A stretch of DNA of 64,000 bases from Vibrio hangzhouensis (GCF_900107935.1 NZ_FNVG01000002.1:344157-408156), one strand, 5' to 3'. Positions 1 to 8,720 are shown, numbered from the stretch's first letter. The notes: a model not told the origin generated them from the sequence alone. Numbers and translations: made by a program.

Positions 1-706
1 AAGAATAACTTTGCTCTATCGAACGCAGTAGATAGTCAATGTCAGGTTCACCGCGCAACGCCCTGAATAACTCAATATTCTGGTCGAAGAACATAATTTG
101 TTCCTGCAGACGAAATAACATAGTTTTATTGTGAGCCTTATCGATCAGCAGCTGAATAGAATCACTGTTTTTTCCGTAACCAATATCTTCCTGATTAAGA
201 AAACGACGCAATTTTTCATTGCTGTTCGCGTAAATTAAGACATTGACATAGGCATCATACAATGCCAATGCTGACGCGAGTTCTAGCGAAAACCCAAGCA
301 TTATCGATGGTTGATAGACACCCTGTTCGAGATACGTAAACCAGCACCAGTTATCAGAGACCAGTTGTTCATACGACTTGGCTTTATCCAGGCCATTGAT
401 CAAGGCTTTGTTTAATGCATCCTGCAAAGAGGAGGAAACCGACTGCTCGGCCGATGTATGCGCTTCAAACTGCTCAAAAAGACGAAGAGTCACTTGTCGG
501 TTCGTTACTACTTGTTCATGAAAAATTGCAAACTGTTTAATTTGCCTGTTTAACATTGCGCTATGGTTTTTTTCCTGCTCAGGTTCAAATTCAGACCAAC
601 ACTGTTGTTTTGTGGGGAAGTCGCTTGAATCTAAATTATTCTGACCAATTGAACTGCAACCTGTTAAAAGGACCAAGACAAAGACTATCCCTAGTAACTT
701 TCTCAC
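1..706 (-). CDS. Putative lipoprotein, 3' end cut by the window edge
   Basis: This open frame runs off the left edge without a stop, so only the first 235 codons are visible. It starts at a GTG preceded by a GGAG ribosome site. The N-terminus has a basic start, a hydrophobic stretch and the lipobox LLTGC with Cys at residue 17, so the protein should be lipid-anchored in the envelope. The mature part is mostly alpha-helical in character, rich in Gln, Glu and Leu, with no catalytic motif that I recognise. Composition and the clean signal peptide argue that it is a real gene. The family is unknown to me. Confidence 0.75.
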   Translation of the reverse strand, partial: MRKLLGIVFVLVLLTGCSSIGQNNLDSSDFPTKQQCWSEFEPEQEKNHSAMLNRQIKQFAIFHEQVVTNRQVTLRLFEQFEAHTSAEQSVSSSLQDALNKALINGLDKAKSYEQLVSDNWCWFTYLEQGVYQPSIMLGFSLELASALALYDAYVNVLIYANSNEKLRRFLNQEDIGYGKNSDSIQLLIDKAHNKTMLFRLQEQIMFFDQNIELFRALRGEPDIDYLLRSIEQSYS

Positions 707-889
707 CTTACACTCCGTACACTGATTCGACTATTCCCGCTGTCACTTAGTTACGTATTTTTTTGCACTATCCGATAAGCAGCTTATAACCGCATGCATT
801 TGGGACTATGTTTAAGCCTAGCTAACTCTTTCTCAGCTAGCGATTTATTTTGGTAGGGCCCCGCGATCTGATCGTCAATGACTTGAGCA

Positions 890-937
890 CCCTTAGATAC
901 AGTCACTCATCACTCGTAGAACAACTGCATCTAAGGG
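890..937. repeat. Inverted repeat, 9-bp perfect arms
   Basis: CCCTTAGAT at 890 is matched by its reverse complement ATCTAAGGG at 929, leaving a loop of about 30 bases. It sits just beyond the stop of the leftward beta-barrel gene and could form a 3' stem-loop on that transcript. There is no clear U-tract, so a terminator role is not established. Confidence 0.4.
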
Positions 938-970
938 TTAAGGCAAATGTGCTGAACCTACCGCTAATTA

Positions 971-1729
971 TCAGAAGGTATAGCTCACGCCTAACATGAG
1001 TCCATGTTCCAGGGCGTCATATTTATAGTAGGATGCCGGTTCTGTCGGGCTTCCCGTTTCGTGGTCCACTTTCAATATTTTGTAACTCACCAGCGCTTCC
1101 CAGCCGTTGTGCCAGTCATAGCCTGCCCCCGTGGTCAACTTATATGAGTTGCTGGAAGAGAAGTCCGTACCGATATCACCGTGCGTACTCCAATACCAGT
1201 TCTCTCCCAATGCAATTTGGTGCTTCAGACCCAAAGTGGCATGTGTCCAGTTATCTCCTAGCGAAACAGGAGACGGCGCACCTTGTGGCGTTAAGCTCAA
1301 CTGATGATCAAAGTTTCGTGCCCCGAAAGTGACGTCCAGGTACCATCGGTCGCCGCTGTCGATCTGATACGTGGCATAGGCGTCAATCAAACGAATGTCG
1401 ATATCTCCCTGAGACAACACACCTCCAAGATAAGAGGGATTAGACTTGCTTAGGCCAATATTGGAGTAATCCAAGTAGATACCCCACTTCCCATTTTGCA
1501 ATCCTGTATAAACAGTGAATGCATTTTCCAGGTTGTCAGCAATGTCTCCAAATCCCAATTCTAGTTGTTGAGGCGTACCAATATCCGCGTCGATATTTTG
1601 CGTAAGTAGATAGCCACCAAGGGTAAATTCCAAACTGTCGCGTTCACTGAATGGACTTGCATAAGCCTGGCCAGCCGTGAATAGAAGAGCTGCCAATGCA
1701 CCTGCGCTTACAATTCGAGTGGTATTCAT
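971..1729 (-). CDS. Outer membrane beta-barrel protein, uncharacterised
   Basis: The 252-residue product starts with a typical Sec signal peptide (cleavage near AYA-SPF, about residue 24). The mature chain alternates polar and aromatic residues in strand-like blocks and ends in a Phe (GVSYTF), the C-terminal signature used by the BAM machinery. An 8- to 10-stranded barrel is therefore likely. The sequence does not clearly match OmpA, OmpW or KdgM as I know them. It is divergent from the DUF3302/HlyD pair, and the shared upstream region is packed with phased ACTAGT elements, which suggests tight co-regulation. The substrate is unknown. Confidence 0.75.
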   Translation of the reverse strand: MNTTRIVSAGALAALLFTAGQAYASPFSERDSLEFTLGGYLLTQNIDADIGTPQQLELGFGDIADNLENAFTVYTGLQNGKWGIYLDYSNIGLSKSNPSYLGGVLSQGDIDIRLIDAYATYQIDSGDRWYLDVTFGARNFDHQLSLTPQGAPSPVSLGDNWTHATLGLKHQIALGENWYWSTHGDIGTDFSSSNSYKLTTGAGYDWHNGWEALVSYKILKVDHETGSPTEPASYYKYDALEHGLMLGVSYTF

Positions 1730-1795
1730 AATTTATTCACCTTGTTCTTAATTAACTTGACGAGTAAATAGTAGTAAGCAGGCATATTTCTTTCG

Positions 1796-1917
1796 ACTCG
1801 TATTATTACTAGTGAAGTTGATAAATTTTACCTGCCTAGGAATAACACTAGTAACTTTACTAGTTGATTTAGTCCAACGATTAAGCTCAACAGGAATACA
1901 CTAGTATTTATACTAGT
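1796..1917. promoter_or_regulatory. Array of ACTAGT elements phased at 12 bp
   Basis: Seven related hexamers lie in the divergent promoter region: ACTCGT at 1796, ACTAGT at 1808, CCTAGG at 1835, ACTAGT at 1847, 1859, 1900 and 1912. Within each cluster (1796/1808; 1835/1847/1859; 1900/1912) the start-to-start distance is exactly 12 bp. The same two-element arrangement recurs upstream of the gene starting at 3420. Direct repeats at a fixed phase are typical of cooperative dimer binding by a transcription factor. Its identity is not evident from the window. Confidence 0.6.
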
Positions 1918-2031
1918 TATACATTAACACTGAAAATAGGAAAATAACTGTCCTTTAAAACATACTTAAATAGCCTTTATGTCAATCATTAAATTAAACA
2001 CTTTAAACTCAACTTACTAAATGGAGAGAAT

Positions 2032-2265
2032 ATGAATCCTCTTGATATATTTGCACTTATCGTTTTGATTATTCTCGCACTTAGCATAATAGCAGCTCTG
2101 ATTATCGTTGCGATGATGCCGGGAAGAATAGCCATGCAACGCCTTCACCCTCAAAGCGAAGCCATTGCCGTTTGCGGCTGGATGGGGCTACTTACTATGG
2201 GGCTGCTATTGCCCGTTGCCTTTATTTGGGCCTATACATCAAAATCACCGGAGAAATCTCAATGA
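2032..2265 (+). CDS. DUF3302 family small inner membrane protein (YiaW-like)
   Basis: A 77-residue protein with two hydrophobic helices (about residues 5-30 and 45-68) separated by a short basic loop. It is preceded by a good GGAGAG ribosome site. Size, topology and position directly before an HlyD-family gene match the DUF3302 protein YiaW, which pairs with YiaV in enterobacteria. Its stop overlaps the next start as ATGA, so the two are translationally coupled. Its molecular function is not known; a partnership with the membrane fusion protein is inferred from the conserved pairing. Confidence 0.75.
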   Translation: MNPLDIFALIVLIILALSIIAALIIVAMMPGRIAMQRLHPQSEAIAVCGWMGLLTMGLLLPVAFIWAYTSKSPEKSQ

Positions 2266-3236
2266 TCGCTTTTCTAACCCTATGTTATATAGCGTTACTC
2301 TTTATTCTTTATAAACTGGGAATCATTCGTTTGACGCTATGGTGGAAACTTTCTCCTATTGCCTGGAAATTGCTGCTGGTGATAGCGCTGTTAATACCCA
2401 TGCAGTGGGGAGCGCCATCTGGCACCGTCAACGTTTACCAGAAAGTATTGGAAGTCGTCCCTGAAGTAACGGGTAGAGTGAATACCATTAACGTTGCGCC
2501 CAATCAATTTGTCAGATCTGGTGACACACTGTTCTCTATAGATGATGAGCTTTACCGCTACCGACTAGCCTCATTAGAAGCGCAATTAGAACTCGCGAAA
2601 TCAAACTTAGCGCGCAGCCAAGAGCTCATGTTGCATAAACACGCTTCGCAGGCGTCTGTTGACCAATATTCCAGTGAAGTAAAAACACTCACAGCTCAAA
2701 TTGATGAAGCTCGATACAATCTGGAGCATACCAACGTCAAAGCCCCTACTGACGGATATGTGACTGGCTTATCATTGGTTGAAGGGCAGCGAGTGTCTAA
2801 CCTACCGATGCGCTCGTGGATGAGTTTCGTTGCAGCGGATTCCCATCAGGTCGTTATGGGAGTAAACCAAAATACGCTTAGATATGTTGAACCGGGGCAA
2901 TCGGTTGAAGCGACATTCAAGCTGTATCCTGGGGTGATTTTTGAGGGTAAGGTTGAATCTATCGTACCAATCACAAATCAAGGTCAGTTGTCGCCAAGCG
3001 GCTCCGTCCCGTTTGCTCCGAACGCCCAGTCAGTACCTCAACAGTATGGTGTCGTACTTACACTCGATACGGAACAACTCGCTATTTACAGCCTTGAACA
3101 AACCATTCCAAGCAATGCGTTTTCGGGTGCCATCGGTACAGCCAGTATTTATACGGAAACTGGGAAATTCACACATATAGTTAGAAAAGTCATGTTGCGA
3201 ATGGATGCCTGGTTAAATTTTATATTACCTGCATAA
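2262..3236 (+). CDS. HlyD-family membrane fusion protein (YiaV-like)
   Basis: A periplasmic adaptor of 324 residues. Two N-terminal hydrophobic segments are followed by the split biotinyl/lipoyl hairpin (VPEVTGRV... and VKAPTDGYV...), a coiled-coil stretch rich in Leu, Ala and Gln between them, and a beta-barrel region. This is the order seen in HlyD/EmrA adaptors. I chose the ATG that overlaps the upstream stop (GGAG 9 bases before it) over an earlier frame start inside the upstream gene. No ABC or MFS partner and no outer membrane channel is adjacent apart from the DUF3302 protein. The transported compound is unknown. Confidence 0.85.
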   Translation: MIAFLTLCYIALLFILYKLGIIRLTLWWKLSPIAWKLLLVIALLIPMQWGAPSGTVNVYQKVLEVVPEVTGRVNTINVAPNQFVRSGDTLFSIDDELYRYRLASLEAQLELAKSNLARSQELMLHKHASQASVDQYSSEVKTLTAQIDEARYNLEHTNVKAPTDGYVTGLSLVEGQRVSNLPMRSWMSFVAADSHQVVMGVNQNTLRYVEPGQSVEATFKLYPGVIFEGKVESIVPITNQGQLSPSGSVPFAPNAQSVPQQYGVVLTLDTEQLAIYSLEQTIPSNAFSGAIGTASIYTETGKFTHIVRKVMLRMDAWLNFILPA

Positions 3237-3340
3237 ATCGACATTCACTCATCTAACTCAAAACAGTTAGCCACCAAATTTAAATTTATAAAATAAATAA
3301 CACATAGACAGTTTCTAACCAGACATTTATTTACCTAAAG

Positions 3341-3358
3341 ACTAGTAATAACACTAGG
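3341..3358. promoter_or_regulatory. Second ACTAGT pair, 12-bp spacing
   Basis: ACTAGT at 3341 and ACTAGG at 3353 are 12 bp apart with the spacer AATAAC. The same spacer separates CCTAGG and ACTAGT at 1835/1847. The pair lies about 65-80 bp before the start at 3420, a suitable place for an activator or repressor site. Confidence 0.55.
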
Positions 3359-3419
3359 AGATTTTAATAGACGTCAAAGTTACCATAGATAAACCAATTA
3401 AATAGAGAGCAACTATATT

Positions 3420-4175
3420 ATGATTTTAAGAAAAATAACTTCACTTACTTTAGTGCTGAGTGTTTTGTCCTTTTCTGCAAATGCTGCAACCATTCACTTA
3501 AAAAATGGTCAGCAATTCTCTGGCGATATAAAAGAAAAAGCAGATGGATTCTTAGTTGTCGACATGAATGGTATTAAAACAACCATTCCTTTAGACAAAA
3601 TTGACCGAATCGATGCTGGCAATACGGCTTCACCTCTCATCACTGAACCAGATCAAAATGTCAGCCAGAAAACAGACTCCGAGAGCAACGTCGCTGTCGT
3701 TCCTGAAGGGACCGTTCTTATGATTCGAATGAGTGATTCAATCAATACGCGTCATCACAAAGCTGGTCAACGATTTACGGGCACCCTTGAAACGAACTTA
3801 ATGTCAGGCAGTCAATTGGTCGCCAAGAGCGGTACTAACGTTTATGGCTCGTTAAGCCAACTTGATAGCGCCGGCCGGGTAGCAGGATCGGCATCCATGA
3901 CATTAGAGCTTCACTCTATTGCCATTGATGGTACTCCGTTGAACATCGCCACTTACCCTCTTGTTGCTGAGGGAGATAACACGGGTAAATCCAGTGCAGG
4001 TCGTACTGGGCGTACAACAGCAGTTGGAGCCATAGCAGGTGGCAGTGATGGTGCTAAGACGGGAGCTAAAGTGGGTCTGGCATCATCTATACTGACCAAA
4101 GGAGACGATATTGAGATCAAACAGGGAACATTATTGGATTTCACACTTAAAACGCCTCTTCATGTTCAACTGTGA
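3420..4175 (+). CDS. Exported protein with a glycine-rich C-terminal segment, uncharacterised
   Basis: The 251-residue product has a clear signal peptide ending near ANA-ATI (residue 23). Residues 24-70 look like a small beta domain of Sm/SH3 type (HLKNGQQFSGDI, then VDMNGIKTTIPLDKIDRID). A second beta-rich block occupies 90-180. Residues 185-225 are rich in Gly, Ala and Ser and resemble a glycine zipper that could insert into or cross a membrane. I do not recognise a named family for the whole protein. Its promoter carries the same phased ACTAGT sites as the neighbouring barrel and HlyD genes, so it probably belongs to the same regulon. Confidence 0.7.
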   Translation: MILRKITSLTLVLSVLSFSANAATIHLKNGQQFSGDIKEKADGFLVVDMNGIKTTIPLDKIDRIDAGNTASPLITEPDQNVSQKTDSESNVAVVPEGTVLMIRMSDSINTRHHKAGQRFTGTLETNLMSGSQLVAKSGTNVYGSLSQLDSAGRVAGSASMTLELHSIAIDGTPLNIATYPLVAEGDNTGKSSAGRTGRTTAVGAIAGGSDGAKTGAKVGLASSILTKGDDIEIKQGTLLDFTLKTPLHVQL

Positions 4176-4444
4176 ACCGCTAACAAACCATGTTTAAATT
4201 GGGGAAAACATGATTCGTAAATAGGTTAGTGCGGCTACTACACCCAAAGTCCTTCCCCCCATCGCAGGGACAGTAGCCCAACCTTTACTGCAAACGACTT
4301 ACTAGCCGATTTAAAATATGACACTGGCATATCACTCAGAGCTTCAATGGCTGACCTTGCTGTAAGAACAGAGTTATCAATCTCACCCGAAAGTACCAAT
4401 TTTTGGATAATGGGAGAACAACCATCTTGAAGCATCGCGTTAGA

Positions 4445-5227
4445 CTACTTCGACTCTGGCTCAAATCTGTCTGTCTGAATAAAGTTAAGTACCAACGACG
4501 TTACATAAGGGTCGCGGCGCAGTCGGTCGTGTTTGATATCTACTTCGACAAAGTCCCGCATACCTTCGAGCTTAGTCGACTCTACCGATACCAGGCCATC
4601 ATTTGTTTTGGCAAACATTCCGCTGAATACAGGGTAAGTTTGGGTACCGGCGATGACACCGAAATCGTAGTTGGGCAAGGGTAAGCTATTCGGGAATGAG
4701 TTAGGGTTAGTGGTCAGTGATTCCGCCGTCCCACCCACCAGTGACAACATCCAGGTGTCGGAGAAGAAGTCGGCCACGTCACTGCCGTGATTAGGGGTGC
4801 CCACAAAGACCACTTTCCCCATCTCAGGCGAACCGACCAAGTCGGGGTGCTGCGCCAGATAGGAACGAATGACCAACCCCCCTAGAGAGTGCCCTACAAA
4901 GTGAATTTTGGGCTGATTGGTGATCTGAGTTTCGGAGGTTTCGAACTCGGTAATACAGCGAGACAACTCTCTGGCACTTTCATGCAGGGTATGATCAATA
5001 GACTGACGCAAAGTCGGGTAGTCTACGACGCAGACCTGATAGCCCTGATCCTCAATGCCTTTCGACATGTTCTTCATGGACCAGGCACTTCTTGCCAGTC
5101 CATGAACAATCACGACTTGCTCCCCTTTAGGCTGAATTTGCTCTCTATCAACCGTTTCCGCATCTGGTTTGCTGCAACCAGAAAGCGCCACAGCGGCCGT
5201 GAGGCCAAGGATCGCCGTCCACTTCAT
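4445..5227 (-). CDS. Lipoprotein alpha/beta hydrolase, lipase-like
   Basis: A 260-residue lipoprotein with lipobox ALSGC (Cys 18). The hydrolase core shows the oxyanion-side motif VIVHGL and the nucleophile elbow GHSLGG (Ser 114), followed by a candidate acid and a late His in VDIKHDRLR. These fit the triacylglycerol lipase/PGAP1-like alpha/beta hydrolases. I chose the inner ATG because GGAG lies seven bases before it and it leaves a clean signal peptide; an upstream ATG would add eight residues. The gene is monocistronic. The natural substrate, short-chain or long-chain ester, cannot be read from the sequence. Confidence 0.8.
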   Translation of the reverse strand: MKWTAILGLTAAVALSGCSKPDAETVDREQIQPKGEQVVIVHGLARSAWSMKNMSKGIEDQGYQVCVVDYPTLRQSIDHTLHESARELSRCITEFETSETQITNQPKIHFVGHSLGGLVIRSYLAQHPDLVGSPEMGKVVFVGTPNHGSDVADFFSDTWMLSLVGGTAESLTTNPNSFPNSLPLPNYDFGVIAGTQTYPVFSGMFAKTNDGLVSVESTKLEGMRDFVEVDIKHDRLRRDPYVTSLVLNFIQTDRFEPESK

Positions 5228-5763
5228 TTTGCTTCTCCGGTACCCAATCACTAATGACAGAATATCAAACTGAACGGACCAGTTCTATATCAACTGTGTA
5301 AGACTTTCATTCCATTTCTTCACTTTTGTTCAGTCGTTTTTTCTTTGTATGGCATTAGAAGTTTTATTAATAAAAATCAATAAAATAGCCATGAATATTG
5401 ACTTTATAAACGTTTAAAAGCATTTAGCTGACAAAGATTGCAATAATAATGGCAAGTTTTGCGGCCTACCACGCATTAAGCCATATTAGACCATTCAATA
5501 TTTCACTGCCTGCCACCTAAAAGTAATCCACGTTAGTCATCTTGATGCTGTTTCATGGATTACAGTTCAATATTCTTCAATTCGTCAAACAACCTCTTAC
5601 TAACGACTTCATCCATTCACAATGTCAATATAAAACTTGTTTGATATAGGATTCAAAATTTCTATTGTGTCTAGGAGCGCTGTCAGTGCGTGCTCAAACC
5701 TGTTCGTCTATCTACAGGAGTCAACCTTCATTGGCTCCCTTGCTGCGACTCTAAGGAATCGAA
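5228..5763. other. Intergenic region with no recognised gene
   Basis: About 540 AT-rich bases separate the leftward lipase from the rightward polysaccharide-lyase-like gene. It must hold both promoters. I see no coding frame with coding-like composition, no strong hairpin and no known RNA family here. An AAGGA ribosome site lies just before the 5764 start. Confidence 0.5.
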
Positions 5764-7599
5764 ATGACTACAAAATCCTTATCCGGACTATTGATATGGT
5801 CCACATTAATCAGTCCATCGGTACTGGCAACCACCGACACCGATGGTGACGGCGTCCCTGATGAAACGGATGTCTACCCCTGGGATGCGACAAAGTCTGC
5901 TCTCCCGGCTCACATTTTACCTACGATCATTCAAGCCGAAGACTTCGATTTAGGGGGGCAAAATATCGCCTACTTTGATAAGGAAGCTGAAAATCGTGGT
6001 GGTCAAAACTATCGTGACGAATACGTCGATTTTTCCAATCATGACGATGGTCAGTTTCACGTAGGCTGGTTCTCCAGAGATGAATGGATGAAGTATACCG
6101 TTCAGGTCCCGGAAGAGGGCTACTACGAGTTTTCAGCCTGGCTTGGGTCTACTGCTTCAACTACCAAAACAATCGAATTGCTTAAGGGAGCAGAAGTGGT
6201 TGTCACCCTGCCTTTTCTCTCCAGCACTCAAATCGCAAGGGAGTTCGAACAGACCACCCCTAGCACACTCTTCCTTACCAAAGGGGAGCATACGTTCACA
6301 CTGCGCTCTGTTGATGGCTCAGTGAGGGTAGATAAACTGCAGTTCGACCTCTCACCGCTCTCTAAGGATTCCGATGGTGATGGTGTGGTCGATGCCGAGG
6401 ATGCGTTTCCTTACGACCCAACGGAATCCGTTGATACCGATGGCGACGGCGTAGGCAACAATCAAGATCCTGATGACGATAATGATGGCTATCCTGACAC
6501 AGAAGATGACTACCCGTTAGATCCGACACGTTGGGAGAACGTGGTGACGTCCGTTGTACCTGACACGTGTACGGGTTTCGAAGACCAGCAGTTACTTTGC
6601 GACGTACTCAGCAATGATGTTGACCCGGAAAACGATCCTCTCGACATCATTTTCACAGGGCAGCCACAGTATGGCTCTGTCGCGATCTCAGCAGGAAAAG
6701 TCCTATATACGCCCAATAGCGGATTTGTGGGGCTGGACAGTTTCAGTTATCAGGTTGATGATGGCTTCAATGTATCCGAGTCCACATGGGTAGATGTTCA
6801 GATAAACAGAACCACACCGATCGAAAATGCCGCACCTGTCTATACCGCCGGTTGGGAAAACGGCCAGAGTGATTCCGGACTACCGGGCGAGTTGACCCCA
6901 TCTTTTTCGAGCAGTTACAACTCACTAACCCAAGAACCGACGAGTTATCACTTCTATGAAGTCGAGAATGTGCCATGGGCGAGAACAGGTCATCACGTGA
7001 TGAAGTTTTATGGTGAACCACCGGCATACAGAAGTGAAACAGCCTTTATGAGCAGCGTTTATCGCTATTCGCCAGGTGATGATTTCTATTTTAGTGCCAG
7101 TATTCGTCCTGATGAATCATGGCAAACCATCACCAAATACTCGGTGATTGTAACGCAATGGAAGTCATTCAGTTCTGGCCCACATGCCGCCGTTCGCTTG
7201 AGCAATGACGGTCAGTTCAAACTCACCTACCATGCGCCAAACTATCCAGTGGTAGATTTGGGTGTTGCACCGCAAGATACCTGGACTGACATTCGAATCT
7301 ATTTTAAAAAATCGCTTAATGAAGACGGTCAGGTAAAAGTGTGGGTCAATGGTGAACTCAAACTCGACAGAAGCGGCCCCACACTGTTAATCGGTAATGA
7401 TGGTTACACCAAGATCGGTATGTACACTGAGATTCGAAGCCCCAAAACCCTCTACTTTGACAATGTCTCGGTGTCCAAAGCCATCAACCGTTCGCTGGAT
7501 GAATGGGGACAGGCACCCGTCGATGGCATTTACAACGACAGCGATGAAGATGGGGTGAGTAACGGTCTTGACCCTTACCCATTCGATCCAAACCGCTAG
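5764..7599 (+). CDS. Secreted multidomain polysaccharide lyase-like protein (PL20/heparin-lyase-I-type fold)
   Basis: The domain order in 611 residues is: signal peptide (1-22), a thrombospondin type 3 calcium repeat (DTDGDGVPDETD), a CBM6-like carbohydrate-binding domain (about 52-195; QAEDFD, EWMKYTV), two or three more Asp-rich type 3 repeats (about 200-255), a cadherin/Ig-like domain (about 265-350; YTPNSGFVGLDSFSY), a jelly-roll domain (about 360-575) and a final type 3 repeat. The jelly roll resembles the Pfam family of heparin lyase I and glucuronan lyase (PL13/PL20): note TQWKS, VKVWVNGEL and the closing YFDNVSVS. Cleavage of a uronate-containing polymer outside the cell is the best guess; the precise substrate is inferred, not shown. 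Confidence 0.7.
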   Translation: MTTKSLSGLLIWSTLISPSVLATTDTDGDGVPDETDVYPWDATKSALPAHILPTIIQAEDFDLGGQNIAYFDKEAENRGGQNYRDEYVDFSNHDDGQFHVGWFSRDEWMKYTVQVPEEGYYEFSAWLGSTASTTKTIELLKGAEVVVTLPFLSSTQIAREFEQTTPSTLFLTKGEHTFTLRSVDGSVRVDKLQFDLSPLSKDSDGDGVVDAEDAFPYDPTESVDTDGDGVGNNQDPDDDNDGYPDTEDDYPLDPTRWENVVTSVVPDTCTGFEDQQLLCDVLSNDVDPENDPLDIIFTGQPQYGSVAISAGKVLYTPNSGFVGLDSFSYQVDDGFNVSESTWVDVQINRTTPIENAAPVYTAGWENGQSDSGLPGELTPSFSSSYNSLTQEPTSYHFYEVENVPWARTGHHVMKFYGEPPAYRSETAFMSSVYRYSPGDDFYFSASIRPDESWQTITKYSVIVTQWKSFSSGPHAAVRLSNDGQFKLTYHAPNYPVVDLGVAPQDTWTDIRIYFKKSLNEDGQVKVWVNGELKLDRSGPTLLIGNDGYTKIGMYTEIRSPKTLYFDNVSVSKAINRSLDEWGQAPVDGIYNDSDEDGVSNGLDPYPFDPNR

Positions 7600-7680
7600 C
7601 CGTAGTGACTGGATATAAAAAGTAAGGGGAGCAAGCTGTTACATACGGGAGAGTGAAAAATCCCGTCAACGCCTTGAAAA

Positions 7681-7765
7681 GAGGGTCTCATACTGCGCGC
7701 CTTAAAGCTGATTTACGTGACTTAGTCGTTTAATTTCAGTTAAATACGCGCTTTGGGAGACCCTC
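7681..7765. repeat. Inverted repeat between converging genes
   Basis: GAGGGTCTC at 7681 pairs with GAGACCCTC at 7757. The match extends imperfectly outward through A-rich and T-rich flanks, and GCGC occurs just inside each arm. The 67-base interior shows no coding frame. It lies between a rightward and a leftward gene, so it may end transcription from both sides, or be a small degenerate mobile repeat. Confidence 0.4.
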
Positions 7766-7854
7766 ACTTTTGAGAGGATGACAGCGATTTAGGTAAGTGA
7801 ACGCTCTGAAAGACCGCAACAAAACGCCCATAACGGAATGAATTAAAAACCCTA

Positions 7855-8091
7855 TTAATCTAAAAACTTAGCCACATACCAACAATCAGCCTCAATGGTA
7901 TATCCCTGCTCCTTTGCCCAGTTCAGCCCTGCTTCTACCAGTTGTTTGGCGATACCTTGTCCGCGCAACGCGTCTGGAACATAAGTACGCGTGAAGTTGA
8001 TGTGATCATCCGTTTGACGATATTCCAACACACTTTCGGGTCCTAGGCCTGAAGCCACAAAGCGTTTTCTGTCAGGTTGATGTTCAATCAT
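7855..8091 (-). CDS. Small GCN5-like N-acetyltransferase (Acetyltransf_CG type)
   Basis: Only 78 residues long, as usual for the compact GNAT family related to YidJ/YjdJ. The acetyl-CoA loop is visible as VPDALRGQGIAKQLV, preceded by the strand INFTRTYV and followed by the C-terminal DCWYVAKFL. Its start overlaps the stop of the HD-domain gene as ATGA, so it is translated as the last cistron of a three-gene operon. The acceptor substrate is unknown. Confidence 0.8.
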   Translation of the reverse strand: MIEHQPDRKRFVASGLGPESVLEYRQTDDHINFTRTYVPDALRGQGIAKQLVEAGLNWAKEQGYTIEADCWYVAKFLD

Positions 8092-8720
8092 GCTATTTCC
8101 CGTCCTAGTTGATTCAAATATTGTTTCATAAACGCCACTCGCTGCTGTGCCTCCTGCTTCCCTGCCTCCGTCTGCATGGTATCGGCTATGGAAAACAACT
8201 TTGTATAAAAATGATCCAGCGTGAACTGAGAGTCGTCAGGTTCTCGATACACACAGAATGGGTCACACTCTGCATATAACTGACGATCTAAACTGGTTGC
8301 CACCTGTATACAACGAGTGACCCCTATCGCCCCCAAAGCATCCAACCGATCGGCATCTTGCACGATTTTCGCTTCCAGAGTCTCAGGCGTGACATTGGCA
8401 GAATAACTGTGGGCAACGATCGCATGATGTATCGCTTGCAGATGCTCAGATGGATAATTTACCTTGGTCAGGAATTGACACGCTTTCTCTGCGGCAATGT
8501 GTGAACTACTTGAACGCTCTGGATGACTTTTGGGAAAGGTAAAGCAGTCATGCAAATATGCAGCAGGCATCACGACCGCCAAATTGGCGCACTCATCCAA
8601 TGCCAATGCTTCTGCACACTTTACCACTCGCACAACGTGGTTAAGATCGTGTGCGGCGTCGGTTTTCATTTCCTGTTGGATAAAATTAAGGAATGAGGGA
8701 GTCCATTGCGTATCAAACAC
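8088..8720 (-). CDS. HD-domain phosphohydrolase (YedJ-like)
   Basis: A 210-residue HD-superfamily protein. The metal ligands are seen as AHDLNHVVRV (His near residue 24), YLHDCF (HD near 56), and the later VQDADRLDALG motif that typifies the YedJ/YpgQ group. These enzymes hydrolyse nucleotides or related phosphates, but the exact substrate is not settled. The start is a GTG inside the end of the phzF-like gene (8-base overlap), and the stop overlaps the acetyltransferase start. Confidence 0.85.
   Translation of the reverse strand: MFDTQWTPSFLNFIQQEMKTDAAHDLNHVVRVVKCAEALALDECANLAVVMPAAYLHDCFTFPKSHPERSSSSHIAAEKACQFLTKVNYPSEHLQAIHHAIVAHSYSANVTPETLEAKIVQDADRLDALGAIGVTRCIQVATSLDRQLYAECDPFCVYREPDDSQFTLDHFYTKLFSIADTMQTEAGKQEAQQRVAFMKQYLNQLGREIA

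Noticed and set aside
4238..4435. A 65-codon leftward frame starting ten bases after the lipase stop
   Set aside because: It is well placed for an operon, but there is no ribosome site and no recognisable motif or family. Composition alone is not enough to call a gene.
5450..5475. A sigma-54-like string TGGCAAGTTTTGC
   Set aside because: The GG and GC doublets are 10 bases apart rather than 12, so the spacing is wrong for RpoN.
5637..5849. A rightward 70-codon frame before the polysaccharide-lyase-like gene
   Set aside because: It overlaps the real gene's signal peptide in another frame and has no ribosome site or sensible composition.
7681..7765. An integron attC site
   Set aside because: The characteristic RYYYAAC/GTTRRRY core sites of attC sites and Vibrio repeats are missing, and no integrase or cassette array is nearby.
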